Positions 13,517-23,179 of a stretch of DNA of 64,000 nt are shown here, piece by piece. The stretch lies in NCBI GenBank assembly GCA_019828545.1, contig JACVRA010000202.1:558001-622000 (forward strand), given 5' to 3'. Made by a program: the position numbers and the translations under genes. The notes beneath the pieces were generated by a model. That model saw nothing but the letters and a program-made list of their open reading frames with translations, ran no database searches and had not been told where the DNA came from. The stretch is from Paracamarosporium sp. OC-R06-R3 (Eukaryota > Ascomycota > Dothideomycetes > Pleosporales > Didymosphaeriaceae). Within the stretch, counting starts at the first letter, position 1, and each line of letters opens with the position of its first letter.

Positions 13517-16500
13517 GCCTTTCCTTTCTGTTATATACCCTCTTCTTTCTGGACGGCAGTGCGCTGTCATTCTGTTCTTAGATTTGCCCTACGCAATCCG
13601 TATGGGTACGATATTAGGGCGACTATTCTCCACCACCCTTTTTTGCTTCGGTGTTGCTGCGCCGTTCACGAGTCTACGTGGATACTCTTTACGACCACTA
13701 TCATCAATGATGGCGTTTGCTTTTTACTTCATACCCAGTCTGGCGTAGGCTTGTTACCAATATACATGTCGTTGCTGAAATTGTCTTTGATATTCGCTCC
13801 ATGTACATAGATCTGAGTATAACAGCTTCCGTTATCGTGGAACCTTGGTTTGAGACGCTCTCTAGGGTTCACTGTGTCGGGCACGATGCACAGGGGTTTG
13901 CAATGGCCAGCAAGTAACATACCAATGAATACGAAGCCTTCTGCCACGAACCCGCAGATCATGGCGCATTGATGCCACGTTTGCGAGGCAGAATTGCCAG
14001 AATTGCACTCCCCAACCGCCCCCATACCCAAGCGCAAGGCTAGCAAGCTGCTAAAGCACCCACTGCAACGGCTGTGCCGCTCTCCATATCCCTAGCGAAG
14101 CTTGAGAATACCCTACCATGCAGGACGGAGTTCTCCACCCCTTCTTCCCCCAAGTCCAAAAGCATACTGAATGAGCTCCCTTACAACGCTTTCCCCTGAC
14201 CCAAGTCATTCTTGATAAAGATGTTCTATGTTCTAGCTACAACGGCAGCGCTCAAGAACTGCGGCGCGCCGCCTTTCCCGTGCGAATCTTCACGCTAGCC
14301 ATCCTTTGCTTCTTCGCGTCGTCTTGGCTGCGCATGATTGGGCCTTGCCGTCATGGGCGCGCACAAAGACAGGATCAGGAAGATTAAGGAGGGAAGCGGT
14401 GCCATACGATGGCGTACCTCCGGTCCGTAGCCTTGTTTTGCTTTTTGCGTACAAGATGCGTGCGTAGCGGATGAAGGTGCCATGACTCGCATGGGAGCAG
14501 CTCCAAACACGGCATTGTTAGCGGTTCGGATGTGGAGGCAGGGGCAGGCCAGGTTATGGATTTAAGGCCGGATGGTCAGATGAGTTAGCGTGTGTGAATG
14601 CACGTGAGGTGATTCTGGTAGACTGGATAAGTAAGGACAGTGGGCGATAAAGGATTGTAGCCCGAAGGAACGGCGGAGATGAACCTGGACGGCCTTTCGT
14701 TGGTTTACGATCGATGTTCCATGATGTGAGCACTGCTCAGTGTGTTTCCGCGGATTGGTTGTTAGTGCTTGCTGATTACGTGACATTCCATGTGATAACT
14801 TGGATGGCTCCAACGCCTACTGATACGGTACCGCCTGGGTGGTAAGGCGTCTGACGCCCCGCTACAGGGAACCTAAAAGTACAAGAATCATGGGTCAGAT
14901 GATGGCTATGAAGTATTAGTGGCCATGCTGCGATCGCTTGAGGGCGCGTAATGCATCCTTCTGCTTTACGGATCGTGTTGAACAGGTCAGGTTCACTTGA
15001 CGGGAATCATAATGAAGAGTCGAAATGGAACCACCTAGACGGTAGCTAGAACCCTGACGAAACTTCCTACAATGCACGTCGCATGTCTCAGTGGCCGAAG
15101 CTCGGGGCCGGTTCTAATCCCCACAAGTCACTCCTCCGATGACCGATGACCGACCGCACTTCAATACCGTGCACGAAGCGACAATGCTTCACCCCTCGCC
15201 CCTCTTTTCCGTAGCGATCCTTCTGTTGATATGCACGCACGCATGCACGTTGCCACCTCGTACATGCTCAATGCTATTGTGGCGCTTAGGCTGCCAGCGC
15301 AAGAAACATTGTTCGAAGCAGGCTGAATCAGACGCCAATCTCCATGCCAGTGTTCGCGGCTCCGTAGTATGGCTATCTATCCTTCACTCAGGAGGCATCA
15401 AATTGGATGCTCACAACGCCGCACTAAGCCGCGCTGTGGCTTGATGGCGCGAGCGGCACAGCGCAGTCATTTACGTACTGTTGGACGGGACTGACCGTTC
15501 ATACCACTTACCCGCTCGAACCGTACGACAGATAGTGGTTGACGTGCATGCAGCCATTCCTCAGCGAGTCGAAGTAGGTCATTGAAGACAGGGTGTTTTG
15601 CCGGCGTGGCTGGGGCGCGAGAGAGAAGATCTGGCGTAGTGTTGTGATCGCCGCAATACGGGGTATGCCGCACTCACACGTGTAGATTGCTCTACAGCTC
15701 CTGAATTATAGCCAAGCAGCGCGTTGCGGACAAAAAAAGAATGACTCGTTTACCTATGGGAAGTCCAGCTCGAGTTCCAACGTTCTTAAAACAGGTCGCT
15801 GCAGGTATTTTCCATGGCCTAACTTTCATCAAGGCCGGTCAAACCAACGCTGTTGGTTGCAGGCTGCATGCTGTAGGCGCTGGGGCTGAGGCTGGGGCTA
15901 GATTGGTCATAGACAGTCGCATCCTGTATACCGATACTTCTCGATTAGACTCTGGTTGATCAACTTTATGGCCGGTAAGTCATATCTGTAGCGGCTGCTT
16001 GAGGTATGAGGCTGAGAAAAATACCTTGCGAAACTACTTAAATGCGCGAGGCACATGTTCAGTCTTGTAGGTGTTTTGATATCCACGTTTTGAAGAGAAA
16101 CAAGATCCTGACGCCGCAGAGCTCAATGTTGAGGACTAAACAATCCATCGTCTTCCTCGGTTAGGTGGAAATATGCCATGAAGTGTTTCATCCTTGCAAT
16201 AGTATGTTGATAATATTGGGTAAATATATCGCGGAGAATTATGCGCGTCTACATGTAGCCTTGGAGGTTGTGACATCGAAGGCCACTTGCATCGCACATC
16301 GACTCGCGAAATACCCCGGAAGGAAGCATCTTTAATCAGTGTCCAAGACCGTGCGTCTGCTTGGCTAAAAGAGAACCGAACTGTTGAGCCCACTGACCCA
16401 CTTAATTACTCAAGTGCCATGCTCATCCTCATCAGGGGTATGTCCGCTAAATGGGCGAGTATGTGCAACGAATGGTCGCGTATTTTCCTACTAGCGATGT

Positions 16501-16740
16501 ACAAAAATAGTTACATTTCCGTTTAGATGTATGTGCAACGGGCCTTAAATTAGCAAGTTAAGTCTACATACTGAACGGTATATTTCAAATAGTGGAAGTG
16601 CATAGGCGCTGTTGAGTCAATTGAAAGGTGTCTCGACATAAGTATCGGCTTCCTGGCGGCTAGTACATAAATATACAAAAGTAGAGTAAGCTCAAATAGC
16701 GAATTTCTAGTAGAAACTAATATCAAATCGCAATAGCATA
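13517..16740. other. intergenic region, no supportable gene
   Basis: After the Myb-like gene there are only short open frames without motifs or convincing splice structure. A roughly 100-codon plus-strand frame at 15.1-15.4 kb has a hydrophobic middle but no family resemblance I recognise. Nothing else is supportable. Confidence 0.45.
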
Positions 16741-16960
16741 GATACCTAATCCGATAGCTGATTGTCAAAAGTTTTCATATACTGTGTTACTTCAGGATAC
16801 ATGATCTGATAGCTGAGTATTGAAAGTCTTTGTATACTGTGTTACTTTAGAATACCTTATCCAACAACTAAGTGTTTAGAGTCTTTATGTGATGTGTCGC
16901 CTCAGTATACATCATCCAACGGTCAACATTTCAAAGTTTTTATATACTATATTGCCTCAG
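16741..16960. repeat. tandem array, four units of 55 bp
   Basis: Four diverged units of exactly 55 bp lie head to tail (16741-16795, 16796-16850, 16851-16905, 16906-16960). Most begin with a GATAC-like block, contain a GATAGCTGA-like block and a TATACTGTGTTAC-like block, and end in TTCAG or CTCAG. The same unit occurs in reverse orientation at about 20.3-20.5 kb, so the two arrays form an inverted pair around the aldo-keto reductase gene. Confidence 0.85.
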
Positions 16961-17584
16961 GCGGCTAGCGTATGTTCTGCCGTTTCGACGACTTATATCT
17001 ATGGCTCTAGACGATGTTCTTCATGATCATCCTATCACAGCCTACAAAAAAAGACAGCTCAATGCCAAACGTCGTTATAGCTTCGAGAGCTCGATCGCGG
17101 ATACCTGCGATCAGTGCGCGGTCCACCAATTCATAGCTGATGGATATGTCACAACGGCACTCGTGACGTATTGGCTCCAGATGTCGTTTGGACTATTCTC
17201 CTCCTCACCCGTGCGGCATAGGCAATGCACTAGACTAGTTACTACGGGGGGTTGAACGGAAAAGGGGTAATGATTCTGGGACTCGATAGCGCTGCTTCTA
17301 GCAGAATTGGTGATCTTCTCGTATGCTTGTATGAAGCATTCTGCTGTAACATACCGAACGATGGATACGAGAGGCGTTACTGGAGCAGTCGTCAGTCTTC
17401 AGTTGATCTATTTGCAAGTGAGTGTCACGTGGGACACTAGCCCCAAGAGAGTCAAGATGCATGTAAGTACTCCACCGGCGTTTAGCGTAACACCGACGCA
17501 GTTTCAAATCATCAGCGAAGATTTATTAACCGTCAACTTCACCGGTACATCTGTGTACCTCTTTTCTGTCTCTATCTTTGAAGC
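16961..17584. other. upstream region of aldo-keto reductase gene
   Basis: About 620 bases between the 55-bp array and the reductase start. Overlapping short frames show no motif. Promoter and 5' UTR of the reductase gene probably lie here (inference). Confidence 0.4.
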
Positions 17585-18663
17585 ATGCAAAGAGTATCTA
17601 CGGTGCTATCTAGACTGACTCTCCTGCAAGCCCATCTCCAGACCAGGTATATCTCCGGACGCTTATTCCATACGTCATCACCGAATATGGCGAAGCTTTC
17701 TCTCACTTCCACGCTCCAAATGCCATCTGGCTATGACATTCCAATTCTGGGATACGGCGTGTATCAGACTCCCGCCAACATCGCGGCAGAGGTCGTTGAA
17801 CATGCCATGGAGGTCGGATATCGCCACGTCGATTCAGCCAGGGCCTACAAAAATGAGTCGCCATCTGCGGAGGGCATTAAGAACTCTGGAGTTCCCCGTG
17901 ACCAGATCTTTTTCACCACTAAAATACCTCCAAAAGAGATGAACTATGAGAACGCTAAGAAGCACGTGGAGAACTCGCTCAAAGAGACTGGATTCGATTA
18001 TGTCGATCTGTATCTCTTGCACTCACCATATGGTGGCAAAGAAAACCGTATCGGTGCTTGGAAGGCGCTCGTCGAGGGAGTGGAAGCTGGTAAAATCCGG
18101 AGTATTGGTGTCAGCAACTATGGCGTACATCATCTAGACGAACTCGAAGCATACATCAAGAGCACGGATGATAAAGAGGGAAAAGGTAAAGGAGGTGTAT
18201 TGAGTGGTACGTAATGTCCCAGTACGAAGTGGGCATGTCTCAGCTAACTTCGTACCCACAAATTAGTCAACCAAGTTGAACTTCATCCGTGGTTAGCAAG
18301 GAAAGACATTGTTGATTGGTGTAAAAAGCGGGGTGTAATCTTGGAAGCCTATTGCCCTGTCGTTCGCGCTACGAAAATTGAAGATCGGCTTCTCCTACCG
18401 CTCGCTAAGAAGCACAACAAAACGACAAGTCAAATACTATTGCGGTGGAGCTTGCAAATGGTGTGCATGCCCCTTTCAATATTCTTAGACGGGAACTCAT
18501 TGTTTTGTAGGGATTCGTGCCACTGCCGAAATCGGTGACGAAATCACGCATCGAGGAAAACGCTCAACTTTACGATTTCGAGCTTTCGGATGAAGACATG
18601 AAAACTTTGGATACTGGGGTATACGAACCTTGCGCATGGGATCCTACGGTCAGCCGTGATTAA
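17585..18663 (+). CDS. aldo-keto reductase, possibly mitochondrial, 3 exons
   Basis: An NAD(P)H-dependent oxidoreductase of the aldo-keto reductase superfamily; such enzymes reduce aldehydes and ketones to alcohols. Exons are 17585-18206, 18267-18460 and 18511-18663; introns are 60 nt (phase 1) and 50 nt (phase 0). Length is 322 residues from the first ATG. The catalytic tetrad is visible: Asp and Tyr in VDSARAYKNE, Lys in FFTTKIPP and His in LYLLHSP. Cofactor-side signatures GKIRSIGVSNYG and the C-terminal PLPKSV are present. The first 34 residues are Arg/Ser/Leu-rich without acidic residues, like a mitochondrial presequence; a second ATG at 17687 would give a 288-residue cytosolic form, so dual targeting is possible. 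The substrate cannot be inferred. The gene sits between two inverted 55-bp repeat arrays. Confidence 0.92.
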
Positions 18664-19732
18664 GTGGCTTTCAGGTCAACGAACCCTTGTTTCCGAAGCA
18701 CTTCAACAACCGCAAATAGTTGTTGATGCACATCATTTGATAGCTACTTATATGGTGAGCTGACGCCATGGTTCCAACTAGAATGTGTCGATCAGCCGGC
18801 ATTCCGGATACCTTCAATCACGGGGTGTTCCCTGTAAGGCTGTTTCTGGCATAATATACTCGCTTGAGGAAGCAGTCGGATTCAGTATATCAATGCCGCT
18901 AGAAATAGCCTTGACCTATCCAGAAAAATAATAAAATCGATCAGAACCAATCTTACACAGTTCTGGTTAACATCGTGCAGAGTCCTTATTTTCCAATAAT
19001 AATTTGAAGGTGCAGTTGGAAGATTCTTACAGTGGAGACTACGAGTACATTGAGGTCAGCATAGCCATGCTTCTACTCTCCATTACCGCATCGTCCTCTG
19101 CGAGTCGACGCTTACTTGTATAGATGTTCCATAAGTCCCACATTCCCATGTTGCTCGTCATATATTGTCGGTCGAAGCAGCTGAGCGAGTTAGTAGGGAT
19201 CAGGATGCACATAACTAGTTTTGCATAGATGACATATGCTATTCAAGATCAGCAGGTTCTAGTGTCACTTTTTTACATCGATCGCAGACTCGTGTTGGTT
19301 ATTACAAACAGGTCTTTCGATCAATCTAGAATGGACTCAGTGCCGTATGAATTTGACTGGTCGGATTGTTATAGTACATGGAGAAGGCATATGTAGAGCT
19401 CTGCGCTATCCTTGTGATGTAAATTCATAGTTTTAATGGCTCAGAATCCTGAAGGAGTGTGTCCTTGATTGGATGTTGGTATGGGATAAACGACACGGAT
19501 ACTTCTCTGATCTGTACAATTTTGGGTCAGAACAAGCTTGGGTGAAAGACTGATGTCCGAGAATTGGGTACTACAGATGTTACAAATTCCTTTTAGCGTG
19601 CATTTTGTCGTTAACATTGAGAAGAAAGTATTTGGCTAAGTGGTATCGCACAAAGGTTCAATACTCTGCCTTATTACTAACAAATATGTTTAATTATGCT
19701 ATACAATGTCGGTGTAACGATGCTCTATGAAA
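18664..19732. other. AT-rich intergenic region
   Basis: Visibly AT-rich sequence with no open frame of note. It lies between the reductase gene and the hairpin elements. No tRNA or tandem repeat was found in it. Confidence 0.45.
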
Positions 19733-19782
19733 GAGCTTTTTTTTATTGACTATGCAGCTTGAGTGGCTTCGGCGCTGTGATC
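19733..19782. mobile_element. partial MITE-like copy
   Basis: About 50 bp resembling one half of the neighbouring hairpin element: an AAGAGCT end, a T-run, TTGACTAT, then a GAGTGGCTTCGGCGCTGTG core that matches the core GAGTGG..CAGCGCTGTG of the other copies. The second half is missing or replaced by the next copy. Confidence 0.5.
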
Positions 19783-19879
19783 GCGAGGAGTTCGTTTTAT
19801 CTGACTATTTATTCGGCCACAGCGCTGAGGCCACTCAGGCTGAATAAATAGTCAGTCAACAAAAATGAACTCCTTCGTA
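19783..19879. mobile_element. MITE-like hairpin element, copy 1
   Basis: A near-palindrome of about 97 bp. The left arm begins CGAGGAGTTCGTTTTATC and the right arm ends GAACTCCTTCGTA, its inverse. Internal arms GACTATTTATTC and GAATAAATAGTC are also inverse. The loop-proximal core holds CACAGCGCTGAGGCCACTCAGGCTG. No coding capacity. The same element occurs at 22.9-23.0 kb. TIR-like ends ending in TA suggest a Tc1/mariner-type non-autonomous element (inference). Confidence 0.7.
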
Positions 19880-19974
19880 AGACACAGCTGGATCGGGAAA
19901 CGATAGTCTCGCGTATATTTCCTAGACAAAAGGCTTGTTTCCCGGGACCAAGGGTCACGATATCAAAAAGATGT

Positions 19975-20063
19975 TGATGAGAGTGGGATTCGAACCCACG
20001 CGTATTTCTACACTAGCAGGTAATTCCTGAAGCTAGCGCCTTAGACCGCTCGGCCATCTCACC
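19975..20063 (-). tRNA. tRNA-Leu (anticodon CAG), short intron
   Basis: The reverse strand folds as a class II tRNA. Acceptor arms are GGTGAGA and TCTCATC with discriminator A. The D arm contains GGCCGAGCGGTCTAAGGC. The anticodon stem is CTAGC with GCTAG, enclosing a 14-nt loop. The T arm is GTGGG-TTCGAAT-CCCAC. A long variable arm (GTA-GAAA-TAC) identifies it as Leu or Ser type, and the anticodon CAG makes it leucine (CUG codons). The loop has seven nucleotides too many, best explained by a 7-nt intron (AATTACC) after the base 3' of the anticodon; the exact borders are inferred. The CCA is not encoded, as expected in eukaryotes. Confidence 0.93.
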
Positions 20064-20304
20064 GATAGGATTTGATGCAGGATTTTTCATCGTCATCTTA
20101 CATATAGTAGATATGCAATGTTAGCCGGCCCAGGGCAGGATACACGATTGCATTGCCCCTCACTTGTCGAGTTCATGGCAAAGCGGGGCATCGCCAATTT
20201 CTGCGTGACTAGTAAGCCTCTCTAGTTTTTCGTATCGGATCGACGAACCAATGAAACATCACCTCTCTTCAGTATTATAATAAACAACAACAACTATCAT
20301 AATG

Positions 20305-20542
20305 ACCACGAAACATCAGCTGTTGGATCATATATCCTGAGGCAACACAGCACACAATGACGTTGAAAAATTGGCTGTTCAATAAGACATTATGAGGTAA
20401 CACGGTATACAAAGACTTTCAATAATCAGCTGCCGGATCATGTATCCTGAGGTAACATAGTGTATAAAGATTTTGAACAATCAGCTGTTGGATCATGTAT
20501 CCTGGAGTAACACACCACATAATGAATTTCGCGGATTGTCAG
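20305..20542. repeat. tandem 55-bp array, inverted relative to the 16.7-kb array
   Basis: Three full 55-bp units (20337-20391, 20392-20446, 20447-20501) plus partial units at each side. Read on the minus strand they match the 16741-16960 array, for example GATACATGATCC..CAGCTGATT and TGTTACCTCAG. The orientation is opposite, so the pair forms long-range inverted repeats about 3.3 kb apart. Confidence 0.82.
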
Positions 20543-20758
20543 TTCGGCGGCATTGATTTGTTCTGCCTTCATGTATGATGCACGCTGTTCGCGTACTCCT
20601 GAATATTCAAACCTGATTTCCTTCACATGCTTTACCATGCTACGATTCTTAGAGCTCGCCTTCGTGTGTCGACAGTACTATGTAGCGGAGACAAAAGTCG
20701 AGCAACCTCTCTTATTGGTACATTTGCGGTAAGCACATCTACCTATATTATACATTAT

Positions 20759-21850
20759 TCATACAGGGTCATTTCCCTGGCTAAACAGGATTACAAGTCC
20801 CATAGCCGCACCTGCTGCCAGGCTACCCACTATCATCATTTCTGCTCCTCCTCTGATGCCCTTCCACACTACGCCTCGGCCACTGCACCCATGCACTGCT
20901 GCTGTTTTGGCATAGCCAAAAGCAAACAAGGTCACAACCATAACACAAGCCGACCACATAAGACCGCGCTGCACATCGTCGCCTCCAACGAAAAAGTACG
21001 GTAACAATGGCACGAAGCCGCCGACGAAGTAACCCATCGCAATGGTCAATGCGCATACAAGTGCTCGGTTCGAAGGCGGCTCCGGTAATGAGTGCTCGAA
21101 CCGCATCAGAAACTTGACTAGCCGCTCTTCACTTCCGTCCACAAGACATCTCGTCACTTGCTCACCCAAGTCCTCGGGTAATCCGACGTCTTCCAGGATG
21201 TCCTTGACGTCTTCTTCGATACCGGCAGGGTCGGCGATGATCTTCTTTGCCGTCTGGTTTTGGGTGGCAGTATAACTTTCAGCTTCGCTCTTAGCTCCAA
21301 GGTAGCCACCGAGACCCATGGAGATAGAACCGGCGATTAGCTCGGCCAGTCCACCATAGATTACTACGTGCGTGTTTCCGAGTGCTGAAAGGCCTGCAGT
21401 GAGAGCGAAAGGAACTGTGAGACCGTCTGATAATCCGATGATAGCGTCTGATATGATGCGTGGATCTATTCGTGATGACCGGGACGGAGACGAATATGAC
21501 TGAAGGGTGGTCTGACTTGAAGTTCCGTCATCGCTAGATTTATCACGAGGTGACATGCGCTCCACGTCCACAGCTGAAGGTGTTGAGGGCAGCATCGAAT
21601 ATATTGCTGAATTTTCGTTTCGAATGGTGCCATATGAGGTTCCCAGTATGTTAGCCATGATCTCCCAGAAAGATTTCCACGTCGTTGTTTGTGCTTTCTG
21701 CACGCATTGCGGACTGGGAACCTTCATATCTGTGGTCCCCGTGATTCTGCACTGTTTGCTTGGCCAAATTTCTGCGTTCGTGCTACGTCTTGTCCAATAG
21801 AGACTCCGGGAAACGTCAGCGAGGGTTGGCAGTGAAACGCAGCTTTTCAA
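20759..21850 (-). CDS. VIT1/CCC1-family vacuolar iron/manganese transporter
   Basis: A membrane transporter expected to move Fe2+ or Mn2+ into the vacuole (family knowledge: yeast Ccc1, plant VIT1). The single open frame gives up to 363 residues. The conserved domain starts near residue 128 with RIISDAIIGLSDGLTVPFAL, the first membrane helix. It continues through the helix around GGLAELIAGSISMGLGGYLG, a cytosolic helical domain rich in Glu (about residues 190-245, including EEDVKDILEDVGLPEDLGEQV) and three more membrane helices. The Glu-rich part corresponds to the metal-binding domain of the family. The start is uncertain: the first ATG is 21850, but in-frame ATGs at 21658 and further in leave the whole domain intact, and the first 64 residues look unlike coding sequence. 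It lies just outside the inverted 55-bp array. Confidence 0.88.
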   Translation of the reverse strand: MKSCVSLPTLADVSRSLYWTRRSTNAEIWPSKQCRITGTTDMKVPSPQCVQKAQTTTWKSFWEIMANILGTSYGTIRNENSAIYSMLPSTPSAVDVERMSPRDKSSDDGTSSQTTLQSYSSPSRSSRIDPRIISDAIIGLSDGLTVPFALTAGLSALGNTHVVIYGGLAELIAGSISMGLGGYLGAKSEAESYTATQNQTAKKIIADPAGIEEDVKDILEDVGLPEDLGEQVTRCLVDGSEERLVKFLMRFEHSLPEPPSNRALVCALTIAMGYFVGGFVPLLPYFFVGGDDVQRGLMWSACVMVVTLFAFGYAKTAAVHGCSGRGVVWKGIRGGAEMMIVGSLAAGAAMGLVILFSQGNDPV

Positions 21851-22928
21851 TCGCCGCTGCGTGAGAGGTTGTTATACGTCGACCAAGTCCGCGGATAGCG
21901 ACTAGTACTAAAGCGGCTGGACCCCAGCCCACTGGGCCAATCGTAGCGCTTGCATATCCCACGTTGTGATTGTCAGCAGAATTTCCTCGATCCCGATTCT
22001 GCTACGATTCTGCCTAGGGAAAAGCTTGGAGTGCTTGTGCTGATGCTTATACATATCTTGCAGCAGTCTTCGTTCTAGATTCCTACCGGTACACCATCCG
22101 TCTGCAGCTGAAAAGGAACGCTGTCATTGTCATTCACGGGTTCTTGAATTCCGTACCTTCCGCTAATAGTCGCCACCTAACTTACATGCTTTACGCAATA
22201 GACGCTTCCTCGGCTCCTTTCACTGTTGGCGAGAAAATGACCATTAACATCCGCATTGTATTTAGGAAAGTCGCGCTAGAAGTCCCAATGCTCATCGTAC
22301 CAGATGTCAACCAACCGGGGAAAAGGTATCCAATAAAGATGGCAACATAGTCCAATGAGAGGATGCCCACGGTTGGGAAGAAGATATTTGTGACGCCCAT
22401 GGATCGAAGAAATAGTACAATATAATTTTTACTATAGGATGGACCGGTGTTTGTTTGCTCATTATGGACGAAGTATGTCCAGCAAGAATGGTGCCTGAAA
22501 TCGTGACATGTGATACAAAGTAACTGCGACCATTGTGCTCAACAGCGAAAGTCTTTCGAGAGACAGTTTGAGACGAAGAGGCACATTTATTGCTGAAGTT
22601 GGCTGGTGTCACTGGTCTTCAGTCGAGCACACTTGACTATCTCTGGCGCACACGAAATGATGGTAGATAGGGCCCGAGCGCATTTCACCACACAAAATAC
22701 TTTAAAGACCGCGTTTCTTAACACTATTTAATAGTTTTAACTTTATAATAATCGCACATAGCTGTAGAGTTCTATAGGGGCTTTTTAAATAGAAGAAAAC
22801 TTAGCATAAAGCCTCCACGCTGCCTTCAGTACATTATTCTTAATGTTTAGAAAGGCCTACTTGGCTTTGTAGGCCGTGCAGTCTGCCACTTATTCGTGTG
22901 CGCCAGCTGTCTTTCCTAGTGCGCGTTC
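21851..22928. other. intergenic region, AT-rich toward the right
   Basis: Contains short minus-strand frames at 22.2-22.6 kb, one of them hydrophobic, but no family resemblance or splice model that I trust. From about 22.7 kb the sequence is AT-rich with small hairpins. Part of it is presumably the upstream region of the transporter gene. Confidence 0.4.
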
Positions 22929-23015
22929 TACGAAGGAACTCGTTTTTATCGATTATTCAGTCACAGCGCTGAGTCCACTCAGGCTGGATAATGAATAAAA
23001 ACGAGCTCCTTCGTA
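22929..23015. mobile_element. MITE-like hairpin element, copy 2
   Basis: An 87-bp near-palindrome with TA at both ends: TACGAAGGAACTCGTTTTTA at the left and the inverse, AAAACGAGCTCCTTCGTA, at the right. The internal core CACAGCGCTGAGTCCACTCAGGCTG matches copy 1 near 19.8 kb. TIRs of about 20 bp, TA ends and no coding capacity fit a short Tc1/mariner-type MITE. The family name is unknown to me. Confidence 0.78.
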
Positions 23016-23179
23016 AAGCCTAGCCACAAACACAAAGAGCGGGATTCCAAATGTTGTAGGTTGCTATATTTTCTATCAGAGCACTGCAAGGTATTCATAC
23101 TCATGTCTTAACGTAACCAGCCTTGAACATGCGCAATGCACTGCTTATCATTTACAAATCCCTGGCAATTCTGCACCAC

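Noticed and set aside
22191..22612. hydrophobic minus-strand frames, possible membrane-protein exons
   Set aside because: Two adjacent frames could be joined, but no donor/acceptor pair gave a convincing junction and I recognise no family.
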